From: an uncultured Bacteroidales bacterium
GTDB lineage: Bacteria > Bacteroidota > Bacteroidia > Bacteroidales > Paludibacteraceae
Assembly (NCBI GenBank): GCA_945828585.1
Contig: CALZRN010000003.1
Span: forward strand, 1-47,139
Direction of reading: 5' to 3'
DNA: 47,139 nucleotides
Shown: in pieces, positions 8,832 through 19,000 of the stretch
Layout: every line of letters starts with the position of its first letter
Numbering within the stretch: position 1 is the first letter of the stretch
The notes under the pieces: model-generated
The model's input: only the letters and a program-made list of their open reading frames with translations
The model's database searches: none
Told to the model about the DNA's origin: nothing
Position numbers and translations under genes: made by a program

Positions 8832-10907
8832 TTATCCTACTTGACAGCCGTTTTTGACGGGGGCAGAAACGGTAGTGACGACAAGTTTGCCGTCGGCATC
8901 CACTGCGGAGAGGATCATTCCCTGGGATTCAATACCCATCATTTTCCGCGGCGGGAAGTTCGCGATGAAGAGCACTTGTTTGCCGATGAGTACCGATGGA
9001 TCCGGGTAAGATTGCGCGATACCACTTAAAATAGTACGCTCACCCATGCCGTCGTCTAACTTAAATTGCAGGAGTCGATCAGACTTTTTCACATTTGTGC
9101 AATCCAATACCGTCGCTACGCGGATGTCATTCTTGTCGAATTCATCGATGTTTGTAGCTGCTTTGATGGGTTCCGGACGCCAGTTTCTGAGCGCCTCGGC
9201 TTTAGCGGCTTTTTCGTTCTCCTTTTTGATGCGCTCCAGCCGATCGAGTTGTGCCTGGATGGCGGCATCTTCGATCTTCTCAAAGAGCAGGGATACTTCG
9301 CCGAGTTGCTCACCGGTGGAAAGGAGATCGATACGGCCTAAATCTTCCCATCCGGCAGCCTCATTGAGACGAAGCATTCCTCTTAATTTTGCCGATGAAA
9401 ACGGCAAGAATGGCTCAAAAGCGATGGCGAGATTAGCTGCAATCTGCAATGCTACATGAAGCACGGTCGCCGTGCGGGTCATGTCGGTCTTGGCGAGTTT
9501 CCAAGGCTCGGTGTCAGCGAGGTACTTATTACCGATACGGGCGAGGTTCATCGCCTCTTTCTGCGCCTCGCGGAACTTGAAGTTATTGAGCAGATCCTCA
9601 AGGGTGGCTTTGACATTCTTGAACTCCTCGATGGTTGCCTTGTCGTAATCGTTCAGTTCTCCGCACGCGGGCACGCGTCCTTCAAAATATTTACCCGTGA
9701 GCACGAGCGCGCGATTGACGAAGTTGCCGTAGATAGCGACGAGTTCGTTGTTGTTGCGTGCCTGGAAGTCCGCCCAGGTGAAGTCGTTGTCCTTGGTCTC
9801 CGGTGCGTTGGCGGTAAGGACATAACGGAGGACGTCCTGTTTACCGGGGAAATCCTCGAGGTACTCATTGAGCCACACAGCCCAGTTGCGGGATGTGGAG
9901 ATCTTATCTCCCTCGAGGTTGAGGAACTCGTTGGAGGGAACATTATCCGGCAGGTTGTAACCTTGCGCTTTGAGCATAGCGGGGAAGACGATGCAGTGGA
10001 AGACGATGTTGTCTTTCCCGATGAAATGGATCATTCTGGTATCTTCGTTCTTCCACCATTTCTGCCAATCGCCGTATTTCTCGGGCTGCTTTTGGCAGAG
10101 CTCGATGGTATTGGAGATGTATCCGATCGGTGCGTCGAACCATACGTACAGCACTTTTCCTTCAGCTCCTTCTACAGGTACCGGGATACCCCAGTCGAGG
10201 TCGCGGGTGACGGCACGGGGTTTGAGTCCTCCGTCGAGCCAGGACTTACACTGGCCATAGACGTTCGGCCGCCATTCCTTATGGTTATTGAGGATCCAGT
10301 CCTCGAGCCATGCCTGATATTGATCGAGGGGCAGGTACCAGTGTTTGGTCTCTTTCTTTGCGAGCGGATTGCCGGTCTCGGCGTTGTAGGGATTGATGAG
10401 CTCATCCGGGGAAAGGGTTGCGCCGCATTTCTCACACTGATCGCCATAAGCGCCCAATGAATGGCAGCGCGGGCACTCGCCGCGGATGTTTCGGTCGGTA
10501 AGGAAATGTCCGGTCTCGGGGTCGTAGAACTGCTCGGAGGTCTCCTCTACAAACTGTCCGGCATCGTACATTGCGCGGAAATAATCCGACGCGAACTGAT
10601 GATGTGTCGGCGAAGTGGTCCGGGAGTAGATATCGAACGATATACCGAACTCCGCGAAGGAACGCTTGATCAACTCATGGTAGCGATCGACGACCTGCTG
10701 GGTGGTGATACCTTCTTTTCGCGCGCGGATGGTCACCGGCACGCCGTGTTCATCACTACCGCAAACAAAGAGCGTCTCTTTACCTTTCAGACGCAGATAT
10801 CTGGCGTAGATATCCGCAGGAACGTACACTCCGGCGAGGTGTCCAATATGCACGGGTCCGTTCGCATAAGGGAGTGCAGCTGTGATTAAAGTGCGATTAA
10901 ATGCCAT
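8832..10907 (-). CDS. metG: Methionine--tRNA ligase with C-terminal tRNA-binding (EMAP/Trbp111-type) domain
   Basis: [33 protein letters not shown]...CEKC zinc site, [11 protein letters not shown] (KMSKS equivalent), C-terminal [27 protein letters not shown]... Confidence 0.98.
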   Translation of the reverse strand: MAFNRTLITAALPYANGPVHIGHLAGVYVPADIYARYLRLKGKETLFVCGSDEHGVPVTIRARKEGITTQQVVDRYHELIKRSFAEFGISFDIYSRTTSPTHHQFASDYFRAMYDAGQFVEETSEQFYDPETGHFLTDRNIRGECPRCHSLGAYGDQCEKCGATLSPDELINPYNAETGNPLAKKETKHWYLPLDQYQAWLEDWILNNHKEWRPNVYGQCKSWLDGGLKPRAVTRDLDWGIPVPVEGAEGKVLYVWFDAPIGYISNTIELCQKQPEKYGDWQKWWKNEDTRMIHFIGKDNIVFHCIVFPAMLKAQGYNLPDNVPSNEFLNLEGDKISTSRNWAVWLNEYLEDFPGKQDVLRYVLTANAPETKDNDFTWADFQARNNNELVAIYGNFVNRALVLTGKYFEGRVPACGELNDYDKATIEEFKNVKATLEDLLNNFKFREAQKEAMNLARIGNKYLADTEPWKLAKTDMTRTATVLHVALQIAANLAIAFEPFLPFSSAKLRGMLRLNEAAGWEDLGRIDLLSTGEQLGEVSLLFEKIEDAAIQAQLDRLERIKKENEKAAKAEALRNWRPEPIKAATNIDEFDKNDIRVATVLDCTNVKKSDRLLQFKLDDGMGERTILSGIAQSYPDPSVLIGKQVLFIANFPPRKMMGIESQGMILSAVDADGKLVVTTVSAPVKNGCQVG

Positions 10908-10953
10908 ATTTTGTGTAATTTTTAGTTCAAATGTAAAAAAAAGCGTAAATTTT

Positions 10954-10984
10954 TTGCGTATGTCAAAAAAAAATTGTACTTTTG
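10954..10984 (+). promoter_or_regulatory. Bacteroidetes-type promoter of the OMP gene
   Basis: TTGCGTATGTCAAAAAAAAATTGTACTTTTG; 23-nt spacing. Confidence 0.78.
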
Positions 10985-11072
10985 CGGCTGCAAAATGGTT
11001 TTATAACGTAGGTGATACCTTTCGTCGTATTTTGCGCATAACCGAAATCGGGTGCAAAGGTACGAAAAAAAA

Positions 11073-12146
11073 ATGGAAAATACAAATAAAACAGTGAAAA
11101 AACATCTTTCATACTGGGTTTTGCTCCTCGCGATGCTCTTTAGCGGTTCGGTGAATGCAAAGGTAAACAACTATGTTGGCGCGTATGCCAATGTGGGCGA
11201 ATGGACCTTACTCCCCTCGCAGAGTAATTATGGCCCGAGTTTCGGTGTAGCCGGAGGTGCAGGTTTCTTATACGAGTTGCAAGCCGGAGGTACGTATAGC
11301 CCGACGCGGTTCTTGTTCGACATCGGCGTAGGTGCCCAGGGGGGTATGACGAGTTATATCCAATCGAGTAATATGACGGTGCCCCTGCTTAACCAGAAGG
11401 ATTTGGATGATGAGCCGTTCACGTATATCTATGAGTTGCAAGATCGGCATGACCAGTATAACAACTTAGCGGTTCAGGTGCCGCTCATGATCGGTGTGCA
11501 GCATCGTAAGTTCTATATGTTAGTCGGAGCCAAGTTTGTGGCGAACGTGCTGACGCGTGCTCATTCGACAGCCATCGTGAATACGTTTGGCCGTTATACG
11601 GATCCGAATAACCAGCTCATCTATGATGATTTCCGCAATATGCCGGAATACCAGTTCTTCGAGGGCTACAAGCTGAAAGGCAGCGCGAAGGCGAGTCTGG
11701 GCATGGATGTAGATCTGAGTGTTGAGATCGGCGGTCGTTTAGGTCCGGTCTATGACGCTGTGGGCTACGATGTGCCGAAACGCAAGATCGAGTATCGCTT
11801 GGCGGCATTTGTGGATTATGGTCTATTGGATATTCATACCAACCGCTCGCTGGACGGTTTAGTGATGCCGTCGGGCTATAACGTAGGCGAAACGGCACCG
11901 GTGTATAACACTACTTCGATGATTGATAACCTGAAGGTAAACGATATAATGTCCACTGAGACGACCAACCTCGACGGCACGAAACAGCCGTTCGCCAAGT
12001 CGGTGAACAGTCTGATGGTGGGAATCAAGTTTACGGTACTGTTCCAACTGCCGGAGCCCGGCCAGTGCGTGATCTGCCGCGATGCGTACGGCACCTCAAT
12101 TCGCAGCCGGCGCAGTAGCAGCCGAGGAATGAAGTACGAGGAATAA
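11073..12146 (+). CDS. Outer-membrane beta-barrel protein, paralogous to the 36818 and 37778 products
   Basis: Signal peptide KKHLSYWVLLLAMLFSGSVNA; alternating strands (LAVQVPLMIGVQHRKFYMLVGAKF; NSLMVGIKFTVLFQLPEP). ATG at 11073 preferred over GTG at 11052. Confidence 0.8.
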   Translation: MENTNKTVKKHLSYWVLLLAMLFSGSVNAKVNNYVGAYANVGEWTLLPSQSNYGPSFGVAGGAGFLYELQAGGTYSPTRFLFDIGVGAQGGMTSYIQSSNMTVPLLNQKDLDDEPFTYIYELQDRHDQYNNLAVQVPLMIGVQHRKFYMLVGAKFVANVLTRAHSTAIVNTFGRYTDPNNQLIYDDFRNMPEYQFFEGYKLKGSAKASLGMDVDLSVEIGGRLGPVYDAVGYDVPKRKIEYRLAAFVDYGLLDIHTNRSLDGLVMPSGYNVGETAPVYNTTSMIDNLKVNDIMSTETTNLDGTKQPFAKSVNSLMVGIKFTVLFQLPEPGQCVICRDAYGTSIRSRRSSSRGMKYEE

Positions 12147-12884
12147 CTCATCCTCTTTGACCTCTCGTATCTCGCCGGCTTCGGCGACGGAGATATGACC
12201 TGTTTCTTCCGACACCACAATGCACGTGGCGTCGGATTTTTCTGTTAAGCCTAATGCTGCGCGGTGACGAAGACCATAATGGAGCGGGATATTCTGGTTC
12301 TTGCTGACCGGCAGGATACATGCTGCCGCGACCATCTTTCCGTCCCGGATGATGAGAGCACCGTCGTGGAGCGGGGTGTTCTTGAAAAAGATATTCTCGA
12401 TTAACCGTGCAGATACTTGCGCATCCAACCGCTCGCCGGTATCGACGATCTCCTTGAGGCTGCCTCCTCCGGCGAGAACGATGAGAGCGCCGGTCTTGGT
12501 AGAAGCCATATGGCGGCAGGCTTGGGTGATCTCGAGGATCTGCTGCCGCGAGCCGGCATCGTCCTTATTGGCAGTTGGCCGGAAGATACTCCAGGACGAG
12601 AACCGCGAGCCGATACGATAGAAGAACATACGTATCTCTTCCTGGAAAATGACAATCAGGGCAATCGCGCCGACGGAGATGATACGGTCAAAGAGTGCGC
12701 CCGTGAGGTCCAGATGGAAGACAAAACTGACCAAAAACCAAACGAGGATGAATGCCAGAATACCCCAGAAGAGGTTTGCGGCGCCGGTCTTGCGGAGCAG
12801 GCGATAGGTGTAGTAGAGGATACCCGCCACCAGCAAGATATCAATCACATCTTTGAATCCAAAAGAGAATGCTAAGAAATGCAT
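12096..12884 (-). CDS. cdaA: Diadenylate cyclase (c-di-AMP synthase), CdaA type
   Basis: N-terminal TM segments; DAC domain with PLHDGALIIRDGK and GLRHRAALGLTEKSDA motifs. Confidence 0.95.
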   Translation of the reverse strand: MHFLAFSFGFKDVIDILLVAGILYYTYRLLRKTGAANLFWGILAFILVWFLVSFVFHLDLTGALFDRIISVGAIALIVIFQEEIRMFFYRIGSRFSSWSIFRPTANKDDAGSRQQILEITQACRHMASTKTGALIVLAGGGSLKEIVDTGERLDAQVSARLIENIFFKNTPLHDGALIIRDGKMVAAACILPVSKNQNIPLHYGLRHRAALGLTEKSDATCIVVSEETGHISVAEAGEIREVKEDELFLVLHSSAATAPAAN

Positions 12885-12890
12885 AGTTTC

Positions 12891-13625
12891 TTACTTTAGT
12901 ATATTATATAGTTTTATCGTGCGCGCGGTGTGCGCTACGTCGTGCGTGCGTAATATAGTGGCGCCGTGGAAGAGGGCGTAGAGTTGCAGCGCCTGGGTGG
13001 CTTCCAGACAATTCTCGGGCGTGAGGCCGAGGGGTTTATAGACCATCGACTTGCGGCTGACGCCGACGAGAATCGGGAAGTTATAGCGCCGCAGGCTGTC
13101 CATCGAGCGCATGCAGGCATAGTCCAACTCGGGCGAACCGATAAATCCGAATCCCGGATCGAGGATGAGCTGAATACCTTCCATATACTCGGCATGAGCC
13201 GGCAGCTCGAGGTCTCCGCGCAGAGTCCATATATACGGCGCCTCGTAGGATCGCACGAGCGAGTACATCGCTTCGCATCCTCCGGAGATGTCATTGATGA
13301 TGAGCGGACCAAAAGCCTCCATTACCCTACGGGCGATCTCCGGTCGGAAGGTATCTATGGACAGTTCGACGGAGGGGAGAGCATCGCGAATCGCGGAGAG
13401 GGCAGGAGCCAATCGTCTCCACTCGGTCTCTTCGTCCACGGGGATACTGTTCGGTCGGGTAGAGCAAGCGCCGATATCCAAAATATCCGCTCCGTCAGCG
13501 ATGGCTTGCCGCGCCCACATCACAATGCGGTCCGTATCCACTTTGTCGTCTGAAAACATCAGTCGCGACCCGGCGTAAAAACTATCCGGCGTCACGTTCC
13601 CTATCGCCATAATTTTTGCAATCAT
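12891..13625 (-). CDS. folP: Dihydropteroate synthase
   Basis: MAIGNVTPDSFYAGSR...DGADILDIGACSTRP...SIDTFRPEIA...INDISGG...LDPGFGFIGS...VGVSRKSM. Confidence 0.95.
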   Translation of the reverse strand: MIAKIMAIGNVTPDSFYAGSRLMFSDDKVDTDRIVMWARQAIADGADILDIGACSTRPNSIPVDEETEWRRLAPALSAIRDALPSVELSIDTFRPEIARRVMEAFGPLIINDISGGCEAMYSLVRSYEAPYIWTLRGDLELPAHAEYMEGIQLILDPGFGFIGSPELDYACMRSMDSLRRYNFPILVGVSRKSMVYKPLGLTPENCLEATQALQLYALFHGATILRTHDVAHTARTIKLYNILK

Positions 13626-13732
13626 GGTGCAAAGTTACTGCTTTTTTTGCAAATAATTGACGTTTTTCGTAAAAAAATACGTTTTTTTTTCATTTTTTGC
13701 TCAAAAGTTTGGTTTTTTTGAGAAAAAATGTG

Positions 13733-13740
13733 TATCTTTG
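13733..13740 (+). promoter_or_regulatory. -7 element (TATCTTTG) of the GldJ-like gene
   Basis: TATCTTTGCAGG with TTG at 13709 (24-nt spacing). Confidence 0.55.
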
Positions 13741-13784
13741 CAGGCTGAAACGTGTGCACATATAATAAACACATCAAAAATAGT

Positions 13785-15383
13785 ATGAAAAAAGTTAAGT
13801 ATCTTTTGATTGTCTTGGTGGCGATGACGGCCGTTTCGTGCCAGCAACATGAGTTGAATACCCGCGTGAGCAACACCACCGGTTGGAATTATTTTGACCA
13901 ACGTACAACTAATTTTGAGGCGAACGAAGGCGTAGGAAACGTGAACCCTATCGGTATGGTTCCTATCCAGGGTGGTTCGTTCACGGTAGGTGAGAAGGAT
14001 GAGTTCCTGACAGCTCCGCGTAACAACGAGACCCGTACGCTGACGGTTAGTTCGTTCTATATGGACAAATATGAGGTAACTAACCTGAACTGGAACGAGT
14101 ATCTCCACTGGTTAGACTTCGTGTTTGGCGCAGTAGCTCCGGAGTTGGTAGATCAGGCACGTCCGGACCACAAGGTATGGCGTGAGGATCTGGCGTACAA
14201 CGACCCGTATGAGGACAACTATTTCGAGCACCCGGCGTTCTCGTTCTACCCGATTGTAGGTGTGAGCTGGGAGCAGGCGATGGATTATTGCCAGTGGCGT
14301 ACGGACCGTGTGAACGAGATGGCGTTGATCAATGCCGGCGCAATCGTTATCCCTCCGTTTGCTGACTTGCAGCCGACGGACGATGAGGGTTACAAGGACG
14401 AGTGGGAGCAGGAGACCGGCTACGAGATGTACTCGTATGAGGAGGTCAGCCCCGAGGATCCTGAGCAGACGGTAACGATGTACCGCCCGAGCTTCGAGTG
14501 GATTCGTGACAAGTTTGTATTCAATACCGAGAAATATCTGATGGATGATACGTATGTACCGGAGTATGGTCGTCATCCGAAGACGGATAGCTATGGTGCG
14601 GAGCGTAAGGTGAATATCGCCGACGGTATCTTCGTGACCGGTTATCGTCTGCCGACAGAGGCTGAGTGGGAGTTTGCTGCTTACGCTCCTGTAGCCGGCG
14701 AGGATGGTTTGACCATCGAAGGTAAGGTTTATCCTTGGAGCGGTTATCATCCCCGTGATATGAGTAAGAAGAACCTGGGTCAGATGCAGGCTAACTTCGT
14801 TCGCGGTCGTGGCGATATGATGGGTGTCAGCGGTGCGCTGAATGACCGTCGTGTGATCACCAACCCGGTGGATGAGTTTGCTCCGAATGATTTCGGTCTG
14901 TATAACATGGCCGGTAACGTAAACGAGTGGGTAATGGATGTATACCGCGAGACGACCTATCAGGAGACCAGCGAGTATAACTCCTACCGTGGTAATATCT
15001 ACAGCCGTCCGGTGCTGGATGACAATGGCAAATTCGAGATGGACTCTGTAGGTCGTGTCAAGATTACCTGGGGTAAAGAGGATGATAAGCGTGACGTGCT
15101 GGACGGCGATTTCGCCAGCCTGATCGACACCGATTATCCGCTGGATACCGTTGGTGTAGCTAACCTGAGCGAGGTGAAGACCGATCCGACGGATATCTTG
15201 GCTCCGCGCGTAACGAAGAAGAGCCGTGTATATAAAGGTGGTTCGTGGGCTGATCGTATCTATTGGTTGAATCCCGCTACCCGTCGTTATCTGGATCAGG
15301 ATAAGGCTTCGTCCAAGATCGGTTTCCGTTGCGCTATGAGTACGCTGGGTGACCAGATCCCGGGTACGCCGGTAGCGCGTTAA
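13785..15383 (+). CDS. GldJ/GldK-family T9SS/gliding lipoprotein (SUMF1/FGE-sulfatase fold)
   Basis: Lipoprotein signal LIVLVAMTAVSC; TTGWNYFDQRTTNFE; FYMDKYEVTNLNWNEYL; GYRLPTEAEWEFAAYAP; NMAGNVNEWVMDVYR; VYKGGSWADRIYWLNPATRRYLDQDKASSKIGFRCAM. GldJ is favoured over GldK by the N-terminal TGWNY motif, from memory. Confidence 0.82.
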   Translation: MKKVKYLLIVLVAMTAVSCQQHELNTRVSNTTGWNYFDQRTTNFEANEGVGNVNPIGMVPIQGGSFTVGEKDEFLTAPRNNETRTLTVSSFYMDKYEVTNLNWNEYLHWLDFVFGAVAPELVDQARPDHKVWREDLAYNDPYEDNYFEHPAFSFYPIVGVSWEQAMDYCQWRTDRVNEMALINAGAIVIPPFADLQPTDDEGYKDEWEQETGYEMYSYEEVSPEDPEQTVTMYRPSFEWIRDKFVFNTEKYLMDDTYVPEYGRHPKTDSYGAERKVNIADGIFVTGYRLPTEAEWEFAAYAPVAGEDGLTIEGKVYPWSGYHPRDMSKKNLGQMQANFVRGRGDMMGVSGALNDRRVITNPVDEFAPNDFGLYNMAGNVNEWVMDVYRETTYQETSEYNSYRGNIYSRPVLDDNGKFEMDSVGRVKITWGKEDDKRDVLDGDFASLIDTDYPLDTVGVANLSEVKTDPTDILAPRVTKKSRVYKGGSWADRIYWLNPATRRYLDQDKASSKIGFRCAMSTLGDQIPGTPVAR

Positions 15384-15440
15384 AGCGTTAAGGTGTTAAG
15401 GTGTTAAACCGTTATATTGTTAAAGTGTTAAAGTGTTTTT
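15377..15440. repeat. Eight-unit, period-8 array, consensus GTGTTAAA
   Basis: GCGTTAAA GCGTTAAG GTGTTAAG GTGTTAAA CCGTTATA TTGTTAAA GTGTTAAA GTGTTTTT; the gene's TAA stop lies inside unit 1. Confidence 0.92.
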
Positions 15441-15451
15441 AATAGACGATT

Positions 15452-15826
15452 ATGAATTTTCCTGAAAATATCAAGTACACGAGCGAGCATGAGTGGATTC
15501 GTGTGGAAGGCGATGAGGCATACGTAGGTATTACTGATTATGCGCAGTCGGAGTTGGGCGAGATCGTTTTTATCGACGTGCCTACAGTAGGCGAGACGGT
15601 AGGTCAAGGAGAGGTCTTCGGATCCGTAGAGGCCGTTAAGACCGTGAGTGACCTGAATATGCCGGTATCGGGAGAGGTGCTGGAGCTGAACGAAGAGTTG
15701 GACGCAGCGCCGGAGTTGGTCAACAACGACCCGTATGGCAAGGGATGGATCATCAAGATCAGCGTCAAGGATGCATCGGAGCTGGATAAGCTGATGGATG
15801 CAGCGGCATACGAGGCCAGCCTCTAA
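15452..15826 (+). CDS. gcvH: Glycine cleavage system H protein
   Basis: [20 protein letters not shown]...[19 protein letters not shown]...[28 protein letters not shown]; lipoyl-Lys motif VEAVKTVSD. Confidence 0.98.
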   Translation: MNFPENIKYTSEHEWIRVEGDEAYVGITDYAQSELGEIVFIDVPTVGETVGQGEVFGSVEAVKTVSDLNMPVSGEVLELNEELDAAPELVNNDPYGKGWIIKISVKDASELDKLMDAAAYEASL

Positions 15827-15861
15827 GCCTACACGCGGACGCACGCGCGTATTAAAATAAG

Positions 15862-15890
15862 GAGAGTACCTATGGGTGCTCTCTTTTGTT
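15862..15890 (+). terminator. Rho-independent terminator after gcvH
   Basis: GAGAGTACC-TATG-GGTGCTCTC-TTTTGTTTT. Confidence 0.8.
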
Positions 15891-15946
15891 TTATGTAATC
15901 TTTACTTTGCAAAAGCGAGAAAAAAATCACTTTTTTGCTCTTTTTG

Positions 15947-15977
15947 TTGCATATGTCACGAAAAAAATGTAAATTTG
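15947..15977 (+). promoter_or_regulatory. Bacteroidetes-type promoter of giant adhesin 1
   Basis: TTGCATATGTCACGAAAAAAATGTAAATTTG; 23-nt spacing. Confidence 0.82.
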
Positions 15978-16036
15978 CGCCAAATTTTTTGTTTTTTATA
16001 GCAGTTAGATAAAAAATCATTAATTATTTATAAAGT

Positions 16037-19000
16037 ATGAAGAAACATTTACTCATGTTTTTGGTAGCCGTGATGGCTGCAACAATGAGTCTCAATGCCC
16101 GCACGGTCTTGATTGATGAGGGCTTTGAGAATGGTATTCAGGAGTCCGTATGGACCCAGGAGTTTGTGTCTGGGCAAATGCCATGGGCGGTAGAAGGGGG
16201 AGATGCTGATTTGGCGTATCCCTCAACGGCTTTGCAGGGCTCGTATCGCGCATATTTGCGTAATACGAAGGGTGAGACTATCGGTTATCGGACTCGTTTG
16301 GTTAGTAAGGTGATGGACCTCCGTCCGACGAAGGTTTATATGCCTGAGCTGACTTTCTGGTACGCCAATCCCAAGTGGGGCGGAGACCGTGATACCTTGC
16401 GTGTGCTGTATCGAACGAGTGCTCGCGATGCGTGGAAGGTGTTGGGTGAGTACGGTTCAGCCAGCTCGGATTGGAAGCGTGTCCGGCTCGAGTTGCCGAA
16501 CGTGAGCCAGAATTACCAGATTGCTTTTGAGGGATCGGATAACCTGGGTCGCGGTATCGTGCTCGACAGTATTCTGCTTCAATCGGCTCCGGAGTGTACG
16601 GTGCCGGATTATCTGTTTGTGATGAGCAAAGGTGCAGGCAAGATCAATCTCTCTTGGGTAGCGAGTTGGGATGCAGAATATTTTGAGGTGATTGTCAGTC
16701 GCGATACCATTGATCCTAACGAGATTGAGGCAGTGGAGGCTGCCCACCCGGAGAAAATTGCTTACCACGGTTTGGTAGATGGACTATATCAGAACTGCGA
16801 TATTAACTTGGAGGCGGGAGAGTTCTACCTGGCATATGTCCGTTCGTTATGCGGTGAGGAGATCAGCGCATGGAGCAGCGAGGTATCCAAAGATGGTCCT
16901 TTCGGTTTCCTGGTACGAAAGACCAAGCAGATACCGCTGGAGGAGCACTTCAATTATGCTTCCGGCGTGACGCGCGATCCGGATTGGACGTGGAATAGTA
17001 ATACAGGAAATACCAACCCGTACGTGAACTCGAAGACATCGAATGCTGATACCCGCGGCAACTATTCGCATGACAAGACATATGCGGTCATTTTCTCGGG
17101 TGGTTCTAATACTTCTCCTTCGACCTTTATCCCGGCGGATCGTTTCGTGTATCTGGCTACGCCTGCGTTGTCGGATTCGACGAAGGATGAGTTCCGCCTC
17201 AATCAGTGTCAGGTACGGTTCTGGAGTACCGTCTATACCTCTACCGGTCGTCAGTATGGCCGCAGTATTATAGTGGGAGTGATGGAGGATCCGGAAGATA
17301 TCACGACTTTCGTTGCGGTAGATACCGTCAGCGTATGGGGTAACAAGACCTTCCAGGAGAATATCGTGAGCCTCTCTTCTTATCAGGGAACCGGTGTTTT
17401 CGTGGCTTTTGTCAGCGATTTTGACCGTGAGAACCTCTTCTATCTCGATGATGTCACGATCGAGTACATCCCCGAGGTGAACAAGGTAACCGAGGTTGCC
17501 GTTAATCCCCGAGACACCTATGCGGATATCACCTGGAAGGGAAATGCGTCCTCCTATGAGGTCCTGATCACCAACGCCGAGGTAGATCCTGCTAATCCGG
17601 CTTCTTCGGCTATCGTGGCGCAGACTACGGTGAATACGAACAGCTATCGTTGCGATGATCTGGAGCCTAACCATAGCTGGAACCGTCCTTATTATGTTTA
17701 TGTCAAGGCGGAAGGTACCGATTGGTCTTACCGTTATCCGTTTGTGACCATTGCGTCGCAGCGTGAGATACCGTATTCCTTTGATTTTGAGCCGCAAAAT
17801 ACGCCATCCTACACGATCGGCAATAACGCCCAAAATCAATATCCGGTAGGTATCGGTATCTTTGGTAACAGCGGAGGTTATCCGGCGTTGGTCATCAATT
17901 CGGATAACAGTTACGCCGGTTCGGGCTATGTGTACATGAGCAAGCGTGGAGGAACGGATGCCTGGCTGACCCTTCCGATGGTGGAGAGTTTGAGTGACGT
18001 ACAGGTGAAATTCTACCTCAGCGGCGGTTCTACTTTTACGCAATCGCATGCTACGGTAGGTGTGATGTCCAATCCGATGGATATCAATACCTTTGTGCCC
18101 GTATCCCATTTCACGCTGAACGCAACGGGATACACGCGTTGCTACGCGAACTTCGAGAACTATCATGGTCCGGAAGGCGTGATCGCTATTCTCTGGGACG
18201 ATGTGATGAACATGACCCAGAATACGATTAACTATATCGATGAGATTCTCGTGGAGGAGCTCTCCGACTGTGTCCCGCCGACGAATCTGGTGTTGTCCGT
18301 TGAGCCGGATTCGATCACCGTCAGCTGGGAGACCTCTCTGTCGGATGAGTGGGAGTTCTTCTTGTCGCGAACCGCTCTTCCGGAGTCTCAACGTATCCAT
18401 AAGTCTCTTGCGGAGATAGCTTCGATGGCAGGAGTCATTAAGGCAGAGACCCTGACTTGGAACAATCCCGGTAACCCGACCTTTGGTTTCGGTGGTCTCA
18501 CGCCGCACTCCAAATACTATCTCTACGTCCGTGCTACTTGTGATCTCGAGTGGTGGACGGAGATGGCTTTCTCCACACCTTGCCAGAACGAGGAGTTCCC
18601 TTACAAGGAGACTTTTGAGGACTATAATGTAGGTAGTTCGAATGTGGGATGCTGGCAGTTAGCCGACTACTTGGGCGTAGGTTATCCGTCTATTTATCAG
18701 GCGGGTACGAGCTCTTCCGGCAACAAAGTGCTCCACCTCTACTCGTCGGGTACAACGCACCGCTCGGTAGCTATCCTGCCTACGGTGGAGGGCGATTTGT
18801 CGAATATGCTCTTGGCGTTTGACGTTCGTTCGAACACCTCCTCGTCCGGTCTTGCGATTGTCGGTACGATGGGCGACATCGAGGATGCCAACTCGTTCAT
18901 GCCGTTAGATACGATCCGGGTGCCGAGTGGCAGCTCGTTTGCCAAGGTTCGTCTGATTCTGTCGAATTATCAGCTGGCATACGATAATATCGCTATCACC

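Noticed and set aside
9456-10460. 334-aa plus-strand ORF antisense to metG
   Set aside because: metG is unambiguous; the ORF has no recognisable domain.
15377-15440. CRISPR array interpretation of the tandem repeats
   Set aside because: Units are 7-11 nt, degenerate and contiguous without spacers; no cas genes seen.
16847-18508. 553-aa minus-strand ORF
   Set aside because: Antisense shadow of giant adhesin 1; Arg/Ile/His-rich, no domain sense; the plus frame has clear modular homology.
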